In this document: piece after piece, positions 22,542 to 33,985 of the stretch
Layout of the letters: every line of letters starts with the position of its first letter
Numbering within the stretch: the stretch's first letter is position 1
Source: Dastarcus helophoroides
Taxonomy: Eukaryota > Arthropoda > Insecta > Coleoptera > Bothrideridae
NCBI GenBank assembly: GCA_028583605.1
Contig: CM053336.1
Location: forward strand, 30,256,934 to 30,320,933
Direction: 5' to 3'
DNA length: 64,000 nucleotides
Program-made: the position numbers and the translations under genes
Notes under the pieces: model-generated
The model's input: the letters and a program-made list of their open reading frames with translations, nothing else
Databases searched by the model: none
Told to the model about the DNA's origin: nothing

Positions 22542-23811
22542 GGTTGTATCTCGGAATTGGCAAGTTGACTAAGGAATGCCTTTAGATGAGAGGCCTAGAG
22601 ATTGCGGGGGGCTCTCAGTGCAGTTTGTGATGGTGTTATGCCAAAAGGGCGTAGTTGAGGCGGAAGGCTAGATCTATGAAGTGGGAGATAAAATAAGTAG
22701 GGAGGCGTAAGAGTTTACCTTACTTATTTATTCATGGAATAGCATCACGAAAGAATTCGCGGAGTTCGAGCAAGCTGACCTTGAACTTGAACTAGGCTAT
22801 CATTCCTATCTCGACCAGATAAATCTGTGTTTGGCGGAACTATCTTGCGGGACTTACAGATGAATCTATAGGCATTCTTTTAGTGGATTTGGGGGACACT
22901 TTTGGGGATTGGAAGATGTCCTCTAATCGTATATGGACCAATGGACACTAAGAGATCTTTAGTTTATCTTAAGGATATCGCCAAAATTTTGGCTGGTGGA
23001 AGGGGCCTAATAGGGAAGTTGGCTGTCCGGTAAATTGCAGATCTTGGGTAAAGCCAGAAGGGCTTTAAATGGGCAATTTAGTGGTGTGAAGTATTAGGAG
23101 AATATAATAAGCGCGGAAGTAGTAGGATTTGTCGCACTTATGACAATATTAGTAGCTTCATGTATACCATATATGCAATGAAATTGCCAATGATAATACA
23201 TGTGTTTCAAGCGAGCTTGAACTTCCTGCTACCTTCTGCTCTCCTAATACTTTAAATCGCTTTTAGGCCTTATAACACGGCTTAGACAGCTGCCATTGGG
23301 CTGAAATTTTCGTGATAGACTAGGGGCACATCAGTTAGCAATTGGGGCACCTTATACGTAAATACGCCAAAAGGGCACTATAATACGGATATTCACTGTT
23401 GGTGTATATGAAGGCCCTCATTTTAAATGTGGGTGCTTATTTATCATGCACATTGGCCGATTATTTGTAGGTTATAATCACTTTTATATATACGATTACT
23501 TGCCAAAGGGGCTCCTATGCTATGTTAACGGAGCACTAAGGTGTCTCGCAGAGGTGTATCAAAACGTGGATAGTCGACACGTCTATCTAAATTAAGGTGT
23601 GGTAGCCAACTTGTAGGTTATAATTTTCGTTTAGGGTCTTTATAGTACTACACTTAATGTTACCATTTAGATAATTTAACTCGCGTGTTCTAAGGCCTTT
23701 TTGGAACACTTTGACACAATTTTAAAAGTTTTCCCGTCGTTATTTCCGCGAAAACGGCACTATTCAGACGTCTGTATAAATACACACGTCCGTCTCATGT
23801 CACGCACGTTA
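22542..23811 (-). other. D1 5' untranslated region
   Basis: Aligns with 31190-32210 upstream of D2 except for ~252 bp (about 22834-23085) present only here. Both end at the same outer base (sense TAACGTGCGTGAC), which fixes the family D 5' end. No ORF is convincing. A promoter or self-cleaving RNA could lie here, but none was identified. Confidence 0.65.
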
Positions 23812-25526
23812 CTCAGACACCACGACTCATCTACGTTAGGCAGGCAGCCAAGTTGGATGATATTATACGGGTTTTTCATCACAGTACCGAAATGCCTCGT
23901 GATCATAAAGATGGTCGATTACAAAACGCGAGACCCCAAAGTAGTCTGGCTACCACTATCCTGCGCAAACCGCCGCGGTTCATTGCCCGGAGTTAAGGAA
24001 ATTTTGGTCCCGGGTTACCGACGTTTGACTCCGTGAAAACCTCACTTGCAACCACCTTTATAACCACATGACCCCCTTACGCTGCGAACCGACGGGAAGT
24101 CATGCGATTGAACCTAAACCAGTTAAGATACGACCCGTGCAGCGCCATAGTTGTTATGCGGCGGAAAGTAGCGTCGCGAACTCCAAGTAATCCTCAGAGC
24201 TGCGACGGAAGCGGGACTCCAAATACCTTTGTAGGAGATGGTAAGGCTGGCAAAGTGAACCGAATCAGCCAGTCACATCCGCGTGTCTGCCCCTTGCGGC
24301 GTTCAATGTCTCGACAACCATCGGAGCAAGGCGAGCCTCGTCCCGATACTTGGAGACTTTGTTTCGGTGTGCTTGGTCAAGATTTGTGGCTCCTACGACT
24401 TGCGCATCTACTATCGCAGCGGAGATGCCGCGTCGAGCCGTAATGTCAGGCTTGCTTCGCCCGATTGCCGTGTCATATGATTGCTCAAATGACACGGTCC
24501 AATCCCTCCTTTTGAAGCGCCTGTCCGAAGTACTTTCACAATTGCGTCATGCCGTAAGATGCGCCGCGGTTTCGGTTTCCCTACAACCGGCTTGGCACAT
24601 ATAATTCTGGACCTGTCTCCTTTCTACACCGCGAGTGGTTCTTACGCGCGAAGGGAAGGGAATTTACGCGAACGTGATGGTAATGCACAAAGTCGCCGCC
24701 GGGAATTGCGGTAGATGGACACCGCACCCATTCAGTGCTAAACTGACATTTGTCAGCTTCTTTAAAATCTTTCCCGTCGACGGATTCGTGCAACATTTCA
24801 GTCCACGCCCTCTGAAGTACTCGAGGATCATTAAGATCCCCATGTATACTTGCCAGCTTCTGCCGACACCACCGAATCTCGCGATCGATGTTGTCGGTCC
24901 GAGTGCAGGCACGTACACACGGATCGGGCGACTGCTGAAGCTTCAACAGTCTCCTTAGCCGCAAAAGGGGGATTAGATGCTGCAATCGAGGAACACCCAA
25001 TCCACCTGACTTTACCGGGCAATGGTAGTAGCCCAGGGGCACATCATGGGGCAGCCAAAGCCACTTTCTTATTGATCGGCGAATATGAACGTCCACCCTC
25101 TTAAGGTATTCAGAGGTTATCCGACCCAACGTCCATGAATACATGAAGCATGGGATCAGATAGGTCCTAAGCACATGAAGCCTCTGTTGAGGCTTCAGAG
25201 GGGCTTTCGTAAGACACGAGGAGAGATCGGATCCCACAGATGTTCGCGTGGTCCCTCACGAACGCCGATATTCGCCACTCCTCCACGTCCCTCAAATCTC
25301 TCACGTTCAAGAGCACGTGGCGGAGCAGCGAACACCCCCGCCCAGTATTGGAAGAATTGCTGAGGACAATTATCGCGCTTGTCCTAGTCAATCCGACGCC
25401 CCGTAAGTACGCATTCCGCGCACGCCTTCTGATTCCGCCGATGAAGTTGTTGAGTTAAACGGTATTCCTTACGCCGTTTATCGCGCCTACTCCTACTACT
25501 ATTGCTGCAGAAAACCTGCAGCAACA
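23812..25526 (-). mobile_element. R2-like retrotransposon E, 5'-truncated
   Basis: A separate R2-like family with RT thumb, knuckle/endonuclease and ~450-bp 3' UTR. Its 5' side is cut off by the 3' end of A1 at 25526/25527, and its 3' end abuts the 5' end of D1 at 23812. The direct E-D1 contact has no 28S between. Confidence 0.7.
24265..25237 (-). pseudogene. R2-like E protein, RT thumb to endonuclease
   Basis: The 218-codon stretch (25237-24581) begins with the thumb motif (APLKPQQRLHVLRTYLIPCF) and the R2 linker signature SGGLGVPRLQHLIPLL. A frameshifted region (24600-24480) encodes a degenerate knuckle (RRILRHDAIVKVLR). It is followed by KPDITARRGISAAIVDAQVV, the PD-D core of the restriction-like endonuclease. 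The palm with catalytic Asp residues is missing through 5' truncation. Confidence 0.7.
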
Positions 25527-27210
25527 TGCACTTTCCCCGCCATAGGGACGGGGTCACCCTACAACTCACGGGTCCCGGCGAATGGCCCCTGCTGAAGTTG
25601 GAAATTGGGACCATCCCGCTTTGCCAAGAACCCGTAGCCTCAGTCTAACCAATCTCTCGCCACTACTATCTAGCACTTTTGGCCTGAGCCCCGCAGGGGA
25701 AACCGAGTTACTTGTTACCAAGGGATTTCAGCGTACGGGAGGAAAAATTATTAACGGAGTCCTCTTAACTTGAGGAACGGAACTGGGAAACTGCGGCGCA
25801 CTACTGCCGCAGTCCCTCCCGCGAGGAGCCACGTGGAGGCGTCCGCCCGGGCATACGGGACACCATCATATGCCCGTGCTCCGCGCCAGAGAGACAATCT
25901 ACCCGATTCAATCTCCTCGACTCGCACCGCTGGTATCAGTGGCCTTTCAGCTGCAAGGCCACATTAAAATATATAAGTTAGGACAAGTACTAACATATAA
26001 TATAAAATACATAAATATATAAAATCGTGTTTAAAATCTGGGCGTAGGGATGTAGAGGGGCCCTACGCCCTGGGTGCAATAGGCAGTGTAAATCGCTGCC
26101 TAATGCCGACGGACAACGGAGAACACAAAAACACATCATAAAAACAGAATACCAGCGGGCTAATGGCCAAGAGTTTTTCCTATGCGGCTAATGCCGCATA
26201 GGTCGAGGGCGGGCGTCGTAGTCCATGAACGTGTGATAAATCTTCACGGAACTACGCAACGCTATTAACGATATTGTCAATAGCGTTAAACGGTCCTTTA
26301 TGCCAAGCTTGGCGAAAGAACTGACCGTCTCCTTGGGCATCGCCCCCCTCGTGCCTACCACTATTGGTAGGACCGATCCTGATGACGCTCCCATGTTCAC
26401 CAGGAGATCAGGTAGCAACGGTATGTATTTGTCAATTTTAGATTGACGTCCCTGGGCGAGATAGTCCCCATCTTCGTGGCGGACTGTGACGTCGACCACT
26501 AAGACCCTTCCCTGGCTCTTTAGCACCAGGTCAGGTTTGAGATTCCCGCCGTTCGGAAGCCTGATGGCCGGCTCCCTTACGACCGCTACCTGATTGTCCC
26601 TTTTGATAACTTCATTCATGACGAGATCCTTTATCTCGTCATGTCGGCGGATTCTTAGGCCTTTAGTTGCCACACACTGTCCTAGGATGTGGCCCAGTGT
26701 CTCAGGCTGGGCCTTACATCTTCGGCACAGTATGTCCGCCTGTGGGATCGCTCTATTTAACGTCACTCTATTACCTGCCGTGTTGGTTCGCATTTTGAGG
26801 GCCGTTATAAAACTGCTTGGCTTTAGGAGCTTTGGATGTGCTAGCCAAGCGTTGGCAATTTTATCGTCGGATAAGGAACGAACCGACTTGCTTTGCAAAA
26901 CCTGCGATGCCCACCTTGCAAGCTCTTGTTTCTTGGCCCCGAAGTTAGCATGCGTGTGGCGTTGGCCAGGCGTTTGAGACGATTTTCCATACCCGTGTTC
27001 AACGCCAGAGCTTGCATTACGGGGTCCGCGCTATGTAAAAATCGGATCCCCGTCTTCAAACTAGAAGTGGTGACGATGACTTTCAGTTTGGGTATACCTA
27101 GTCCCCCGTCTCTCTTGGCGCAGTATATGAGCCCGTCCGTGGTGGACTCCGCCAAGTGAAAAATTTGCTTGATCACTCCCTTTAGCTCCTGGTCTAACTC
27201 CCTGATTAGC
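25527..27210 (-). mobile_element. R2-like retrotransposon A1, 5'-truncated
   Basis: A family A 3' half: late RT, endonuclease and a complete ~660-bp 3' UTR ending at 25527 (sense GGGGAAAGTGCA). The same terminal base is used by A2 at 49219, which fixes the family A 3' end. The 5' side joins D2 at 27210/27211, typical of 5'-truncated retrotransposition or recombination. Confidence 0.8.
26188..27176 (-). pseudogene. R2-like A1 protein, RT end and endonuclease
   Basis: Begins in the late-RT linker (KRDGGLGIPKLKVIVTTSSL), then a ~32-bp deletion near 26940 shifts frame. The 236-codon remainder has the CCHC knuckle (CRRCKAQPETLGHILGQC with IRRHDEIKD) and the endonuclease core KPDLVLKSQGRVLVVDVTVR. 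It runs to the natural C-terminus (YHTFMDYDARPRPMRH). This is the only copy with an undamaged A-family C-terminal ~90 residues. Confidence 0.8.
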
Positions 27211-30200
27211 CAGCCCTGGTGGTCGGTCTTCCTTTCTTCCCTGATTTTGGGTGTTGGCCGGAAGTAGGGCTGGTGGTAGGGTCCTAGCGCAGGGATCGGA
27301 GCTCTTGTTGGTAGAGCCTGCGGAGGTTTGTTTTCTGTGGCCTTTGGAGGAAGGAGGCACGGCTACAGTGTTTCCTCTCCGATCTCTTTTGCTAGGTGGC
27401 GCCCTTTGTGCCGGAGAAAGCTGGTCAGCATTATGGTCTATTCGGTGTTGTGTTCTGTTGGTCGAACGCATGAAGTGCGAGTGTATTGATGAATCCCATT
27501 TCAATACACTATGCACCGTCGAGCATTTCAGTGGACCATTTATATTTAGGATGTTAGTCGTGTTAAGAGTAACCCGTGGGTGAATTCCGCGTGCCCCAAG
27601 GATGTAGGGGACAAACATAAACGATTTACCGGGCCACTTTCGGGAGGCTGCTGCCAGAAACTTCTCGCTGTTGTACACCTCTTGTTTGCGGGCGTATATG
27701 GTCTCCATGGGCAGATCGCCGTCCCATGAGACCTGTACGTCACAAACAATGGTCCTGTCAGGTTGGTGAATGACCAGGTCAGGCTTGAATAGCAAGCCGT
27801 CCAAATGGCGCACATGGGGTTCTACGTCGGTGTTCCATCCCATGTGCTTGCAGTGTCCCTCGAGTTTTTTCACTATCTCGTTATGCCGGGATATCCTGGG
27901 GTAGTGAGTCACAAGACATCCTTGCAGAACGTGACAGATCGTTTCTGTCTTGTTACATTTAGCGCGGCATTTTCTTAGTTCTGGGGGATTAGACGGCAGT
28001 GCAGCTGTGGGCAGGTTGTTGGTGCGCAGCTGCACTGCTCGAACATAGTCTTTCCCAGTCCAGCCTCTTGGTTTTAGCTGGATCCAGCTCCTACTGGCAG
28101 TATCGTCGCGAGCTTGCTCCAGTCCTTTGCTATAGGACGAGCTGACGATTTTCTCCCTCCAAAATCGTTCCGCGGGGACGGGGCCGGCCAGTTTGGCAAT
28201 TCTCCGGACAGACTGGTCGATGTATTGTGTCCTAAGCGCATATTGTAATTTGAGGTCATGTGCAGCTGTTTTTAAATTGTTGATGCGCTTCACCATAATA
28301 GTTGGAATTGTACGCTTAAGGTCAGTAAGCCCTAATCCTCCATCTCTTATTGACGCGTACAGGTATTGGTCTAAAGTGTGTTTCGAGAGGTGGAGGCACT
28401 GCTTAATTCTGTACTTGACCAGTCTGTCGGCTTCTCTTGGAAGCTTGCCGCTCATCTTGGTGTTCTGGAGGCCATAGAACATCTTGGGCGTGATGAATTC
28501 CCGGATAATACTGGCCTTTTGATCCGGTTTTAAAGGTGAGCGGTCTAGCCTCTGGAGCCAAATTGCCAAGTTGGCATTACTGGGCCGGAGGACACCTTGG
28601 CTGGAGTAGTGATGCCCTAGGTATTTGAAAGAGTCCATTATGGTGACGTCTCTAAGGGGCTGACCATCGATTTTTAGTCCGTTTTTCGTCCTGATGGCTA
28701 TCTTCCTGTCTTTGGCTATTGCCACCATGGCGGAGCATTTTGTGGGGCTCAACGCCATTCCTCTCGCCTTATAAAAGGAGGAAACTGTGAGGATTGTGGT
28801 AGGGAGTTGCTGCTGGGAGTCTTCTAGCAGTATGAGATCATCCGCGAAGGCCATAGCGAGAACTTTAACTTCAGGAGCAATGGTACCTCCAATCCTAGTG
28901 TTCCTTTCAAGGGTTGTAAGTAGCTCATCGGTAACCAAGTTGAATAGCAATGGGCTAAAGAGATCTTCTTGCTTGACTCCTCTCGCAAGGTTAATGGGGC
29001 GAGAGGTGAGTGTGCCCATTTTGATTACCGTTGAGAACTGTGTGATATTCCCCATGATGTAGGTGACGAGAGGGGTGGCAATTCTCTGACGTTGCAGCGC
29101 TCGCAAAATCGACCAGTGCGAGACACTGTCGAAGGCTTTCTTGGTATCCAGGGTAATGATGGCGTGGGATTTGCCCTAGGACTTTCTGGACTGGAAATAA
29201 GCCTCCAGGATAAGGCAGTTGGCCATGGTGCCGTCGGTGTTCGTGAACCCTCTTTGGCTGAAATTGAGGGTTGTGAACGCCGATATCCTGGAGGCTAAGG
29301 CTCGGTGGAAGAGCCTCATCAAAGCGGAGCTGATGGTCAGCGGTCTCCAGTTGGTTGGACTCATTCTGTCGCCGTCCTTGGGGATGAGGATAGTTCTTGC
29401 GGATTTCCATGAGGAGGGGACGACTCCCGAGTAAATAATGGTGTTGAAAATCCCAGCAAGGACGTGGTTGTTAAGGGCCTTGATTTGTGCCACGGGATGC
29501 CCGTCAGGTCCAGGAGAGGAGTTGGACCAGCCTGTTTTGGATAGGTGAACCTCATCGAGGCTGAAGGGGATGAGGATCTGTTTCGTATCCGTTACATGAT
29601 CTACTGGTTCATTATCGAAAGCCGAAGGCTCTTCGAAAATCTGGCTGAAGTGGTCGACCACTTCCTCCATGGTTGGAGTAGTGTTGTTCTCCAACAGTTG
29701 CTCACCTCGCAAAATTTTATCTACAAGGGTCGACTTTGATTTTTCGAAGAGATCCTGGGCTTTCTTGTACTCCAAAGCTCTTTTACCGGTTAAAGGAGCA
29801 GTACGGCCGTAGTTAGGTTTCGGCGCTGCTTTATTTGTGGCTTTTGACTTCTTCTTCGGAGCATCTTTTCCTCCTAGGGCTGTACTTATGGCATCATCAA
29901 TGGCCTTTAGAGTGGAGCTACTTACACCTTGGAGAGCTGTAGTGGCAAGGTTCCTAATATATAAGGGTAGCTCGCTGTGTGTTGCCTCTAGAAGCCATTG
30001 ACGAATGTGGCAGAGGGGGTCCTGTTCGTCCTCAGGACAGGCCGGGCTCGATAAGCCTGCAGATGGTGGAAGGCTAGGGCTTGATGGCGTCAAAGGTGGA
30101 GATTGACGCCTTCGGGAGGGTCCAGGCTGCTGAGAAGAGTGCAGCCCTGGGCCCGATGAGGAGGTGATGTTGTTGACTCCGTCGGTGATGTTGGGGTCTG

Positions 30201-31189
30201 CGTTTGAAGGGGCGGACGTCCTTTCTTCCGAAACGACTGTAGGCGGGAGATGTTGGAGGCCTAAGTTGCTAATGGTGGCTGCAGGGGATGGCGCACTTGA
30301 GGCTTGGGAAGGATTTTGCCTCAAGGGGCTCGCTTTGGCAGCTTTCTCCTCAGTCCTTCTTTGTGGAGGGGTGCGGTGAGTGTCGTCCGCACTGAGGGAT
30401 ATCCGCTTGACCAGAAAGTCGTCAGAGTTCGGGGGTGCGACATCAGATGGTGGGGCAACAGCTTAAGTGGCGGCAGGGCTGCCAGGTGGTGAGGAAGGGC
30501 TTTGCCGTATTTGGACGAGCTGTTGCTTAAAAAGCCGAAGATACTCCTTGTAGACCGGCTTATCTCTTTGGTGCCTAATTTGGTGCTTCGTCTGCCCAGT
30601 TGCCCTTGTCATTTCGCTCACGAAGTACTTCTTGCTAGGAGTGAGTTTGGCTTTAATTTCTGCTATCGTGCAGAGGATGTCGGCTTCGGATTTCCCGATT
30701 CTTTCCTCTAGCTCTCGATTAAATTCGAGAGGATGCCTCCTCTTCCGGTGGAGTCGCAGACCCGGGTACGTGTCGAATGCTGCGCTACAGTACTCGCACG
30801 TACTTTTAGGCCCATCATCGAGGGGCGCTTGTGAGGATGGGGGAGCATTGGGGCATCTCCTGTGGTGGTTCTGGAACCCCTTCAGACTGTTAAATTGCCG
30901 CCCACACGCACAAGAGTTGGGCGGCAAATTGTCATTCCTCGGTGGGGGGGGTTGGAGATGGTGACCTCCTGGAATTGTTCTCAGGGGCCGTGTTAGGGGG
31001 GAGTGAACCCAACTCCCTGTGGCGCAGGGCGTATCGCCCTGTAGGGACTCTCTCATGGGCAGCTTGTGACGCTGAGTGAACGGGGAAGGTGTCTGCTACT
31101 GTGATGCAGTTTTCATCTTCACTGCTTGTCTGAGATGAATGTCTTCGGGATACTATCTTAGAGAAGATCTTCTTTACTCTCTTGGACAT
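27211..31189 (-). pseudogene. R2-like D2 protein (ZF-Myb-RT-endonuclease), inactive
   Basis: ATG at 31189. Two fingers (CACGRQFNSLKGFQNHHRRC and CEYCSAAFDTYPGLRLHRKR), a Myb helix (TGQTKHQIRHQRDKPVYKE) and a linker with ASSAPSPAATI follow, with frame changes near 31050 and 30400. The RT runs in one frame from 30324 to 27061 except for an in-frame TAG at 29176-29178. The box that reads GVKQGDPLSP in D1 is GVKQEDLFSP here. AFADDLILLEDS is intact. A knuckle (CRAKCNKTETICHVLQGC) and endonuclease core (KPDLVIHQPDRTIVCDVQVS) follow. The last ~50 codons before 27061 are out-of-frame A1 sequence. Confidence 0.85.
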
Positions 31190-32210
31190 GGTTGTATCTC
31201 GGAATTGGCAAGTTGACTAAGGAATGCCTTTAGATGAGAGGCCTAGAGATTGCGGGGGGCTGTCAGTGCAGATTGTGATGGTGTTATGCCAAAAGGGCGT
31301 AGTTGAGGCGGAAGGCTAGATCTATGAAGTGGAAGATAAAATAAGTAGGGAGGCGTAAGAGTTTACCTTACTTATTTATTCATGGAATAGCATCACGAAA
31401 GAATTCGCGGAGTTCGAGCAAGCTGACCTTGAACTTGAACTAGGCTATCATTCCTATCTCGACCAGATAAATTTGTGTTTGGCGTGTGAAGTATTAGAAG
31501 AATATAATAAGCGCGGAAGTAGTAGGATTTGTCGCACTTATTACAATATTAGTAGCTTCATGTATACCATATATGCAATGAAATTGCCAATGATAATACA
31601 TGTGTTTCAAGCGAGCTTGAACTTCCTGCTACCTTCTGCTCTCCTAATACTTTAAATCGCTTTTAGGCCTTATAACTCGGCTTAGACAGCTGTCATTGGG
31701 CTGAAATTTTGTGATAGACGTGGGGGCACATCAGTTAGCAATTGGGGCACCTTATACGTAAATACGCCAAAAGAACACTATCCTACGGATATTCACTGTT
31801 GGTGTATATGGGGGCCCTCATTTTAGATGTGGGTGCTTATTTATCATGCACATTGGCCGATTATTTGTAGGTTATAATCACTTTTATATATACGATTACT
31901 TGCCAAAGGGGCTCCTATGCTATGTTAACGGAGCACTAAGGTGTCTCGCAGAGGTGTATCGAAACGTGGAAGTCGACACATCTATCTAAATTAAGGTGTG
32001 GTAGCCAACTTGTAGGTTATAATTTTCGTTTAGGGTCTTTATAGTACTACACTTAATGTTACCATTTGGATAATTTAACTCGCGTGTTCTAAGGTCTTTT
32101 TGGAACACTTTGACACAATTTTAAAAGTTTTCCCGTCGTTATTTCCGCGAAAACGGCACTATTTAGACGTCTGTATAAATACACACGTCCGTCTCATGTC
32201 ACGCACGTTA
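27211..32210 (-). mobile_element. R2-like retrotransposon D2, nearly full length
   Basis: 5' end at 32210, directly against 28S ending ...CTCTTAAGG in the sense direction, which is a canonical R2-site 5' junction. The 5' UTR is ~1.0 kb, then zinc fingers, Myb, RT and endonuclease. The extreme 3' end is replaced by A1 at 27210. Confidence 0.85.
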
Positions 32211-32641
32211 CCTTAAGAGAGGCATAGTTACGACCGCCACCGGGGGGCTTGGGAGGCTGGATAAGCCCCCTAAGACACACGCCGGGAGGTGTGGCTACGT
32301 TCGACGCTTGGATTATAACTATATGGACTCAGGACATTGCGCCTCTTTGCGTTGGCGGCACGCCTGAACTTGCATAATGGATCCAACTCAGTTTTGGTCT
32401 CAGCTATGCAGGTCCGACACCTCAAACGTTGACCGGCAGCCATCAAGCCGAAGCGACGCGGCATGGCAGGTTCAACTCGGATACTAGCTTCTACATAGCC
32501 TTGACCGTCCCCTTAAACATTTTCACCACTTAGTGCATCTGCTCGAATACTAGCCTAGAACATCGGCTCCGACACCTCAAACGTTGACTCCCCATCAGCG
32601 AGCTAAGTTGCTAGCGTTTACTCGCGCTTGCTTGAATTTCC

Positions 32642-32680
<39 letters not shown>

Positions 32681-32704
32681 CGTCAACACCCGCTGGGGCC
32701 ATCG

Positions 32705-32738
<34 letters not shown>

Positions 32739-32884
32739 CCGGTCCGTGCCAGTTCTGAGCTGACCGTTGAATGGCGGCCGAAGAGAACACCTGGGCGCCC
32801 TTGCAAGCGATTCCAGGGTCTCGCAGCTAGACAATTCCGCGGGAGGCTAAGGCACGGGACCGGGCTCGGATCCGACGCCGCGAA
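32211..32884 (-). rRNA. 28S rRNA fragment upstream of the R2 site, interrupted
   Basis: 32211-32238 and 32615-32884 read as the reverse complement of 28S immediately upstream of the R2 site (GCTTGCTTGAATTTC, CATTCAGAGCACTGGGCAG, ATTAGACAGTCGGATTC). They are split by a 376-bp insertion. Several changes from conserved 28S (GAGAGGCATAG for GAGAGTCATAG) show it is a degenerate copy. The left end meets D2 exactly at TTAAGG. The right end meets the truncated 3' end of R1 copy I. Confidence 0.9.
32239..32614. other. 376-bp insertion inside 28S, unknown identity
   Basis: Interrupts 28S between CCGCC and GTTTAC (as written on the plus strand), about 28 bp upstream of the R2 insertion point. It contains a direct repeat (TCCGACACCTCAAACGTTGAC minus its last base) at about 32412 and 32570, and a related GAATACTAGC or GGATACTAGC phrase twice. 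One edge has a strong GGGGGCTT...AAGCCCCC hairpin. No ORF or known element is recognised and no matching sequence was seen elsewhere in the window. Confidence 0.7.
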
Positions 32885-33708
32885 CGCTGATAAGTCGAGC
32901 CGCCACGAAGGGTCAGCTATTCCAGTTGGCTCCTCGCGTATGCAGGTCGCGGATGACCGCTACTGGTTGAGCCATGTGCCTATCTCCGCACGCTACTGAT
33001 TTCGGTCAGTCGCCTAGGAGAGGCGTGCATGTACGACGATTGCAAGCAACCGCGTAGGCTCGCTCATCCCCCGCCCAGCATACGGGCAACCACATGCCCC
33101 TACGAGGCCTACCTCAATTTGGTCGATGGGACTATTTGGAAAAATAGCGGGATTGCTTTACGCTCGTTCAAATTCGACCACCCGTAGTGCTCATGTTAAA
33201 TAGGTCATAGAGTTGAAACACCTGACGTGAATCATGACAGATACTCAACTATACGGTGGCGTTCGTTTTCGCTCTTTATAGCGTACGAATTTTCGCGCAT
33301 CGTAAGTGCATTGTTATCGTAATCCACTGCTCACTTTTGATCCCTGCATGATCCTGGCCTGAGCGAGGTCATCTGCGCTAACGGCAGTCATGGTGCGCCA
33401 AGCATGAGGCCTTGGCCTCTGCAGGGCGCACCGGTGACCGATGACTACCGCATGTTTGTTTGCATTGCCGACCAGGTCGGTTAATGCCGGAAGAGGAGGC
33501 GGAATGCGCAGGACTTCCACTGTTGGAAGGCTGTGCATGTCTTACGTGCGCCTTTCCTACACCAGTCCCCGGAAGTTCAAAGTTGGGCATGCGTCACCCA
33601 TCTCTTTCGAGTCTAGGTGCCACCCTTCCCTTCACCAGCCGGTTTGACCGAGTGCAGGTGGATAACGCCAAGGGAGGAGGAAGTTCCTCTCGTTTTAATG
33701 ACGGGTCT

Positions 33709-33985
33709 CTACTCCTCATTGTCAGGGATAAGACGCTCAGCCATCTCATTGAAAATCTCGACCTCCTCCGCCGTAGTGTTTCTGGTAACCATAAATGGAT
33801 ACCGTTGTTCAAGTGCACGCTGTTGGTTGATAAACCAATCACGTGCATTTTGCCTACTTACAAGTGGGCAATTGTTCAAAACATGAGAGGCCGTTTCTTG
33901 CGTCCCGACCTGACACTCGCAATCGCCATTTGTCTCTCCAAGTCGAAACCTGGCTAGATAGGCGTTATCCGTTTTCCCGTCCGAC
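33709..33985 (-). pseudogene. R1-like ORF2 C-terminal zinc-knuckle tail
   Basis: One minus-strand frame reads NAYLARFRLGETNGDCECQ, then ETASHVLNNCPLVSRQNARD, and ends MAERLIPDNEE at a TAG in 33709-33711. The C-x-C...ETxxHxxxxCP pattern is the C-terminal knuckle typical of ORF2 in R1/LOA/I-group elements. It is fused directly to the ORF1 region at 33986, so no start codon or enzymatic domain remains. Confidence 0.7.

Larger units (their letters stand above)
19751..23811 (-). mobile_element. R2-like retrotransposon D1, 3'-truncated
   Basis: A family D element whose closest relative is D2 (27211-32210). Its ~1.27-kb 5' UTR starts at 23811 at the same base as D2's 5' end. There the neighbour is the 3' end of element E instead of 28S. 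The 3' part, from the RT thumb onward, is lost at the fusion with B1 near 19750. Confidence 0.8.

Noticed and set aside
27251..27583. Plus-strand ORFs opposite D2 and the B, A and E elements
   Set aside because: Antisense shadows of RT and endonuclease coding sequence.
32239..32614. Group I intron in 28S
   Set aside because: No recognisable P/Q/R/S core elements or 3' terminal G rule could be confirmed by eye; left as unidentified.
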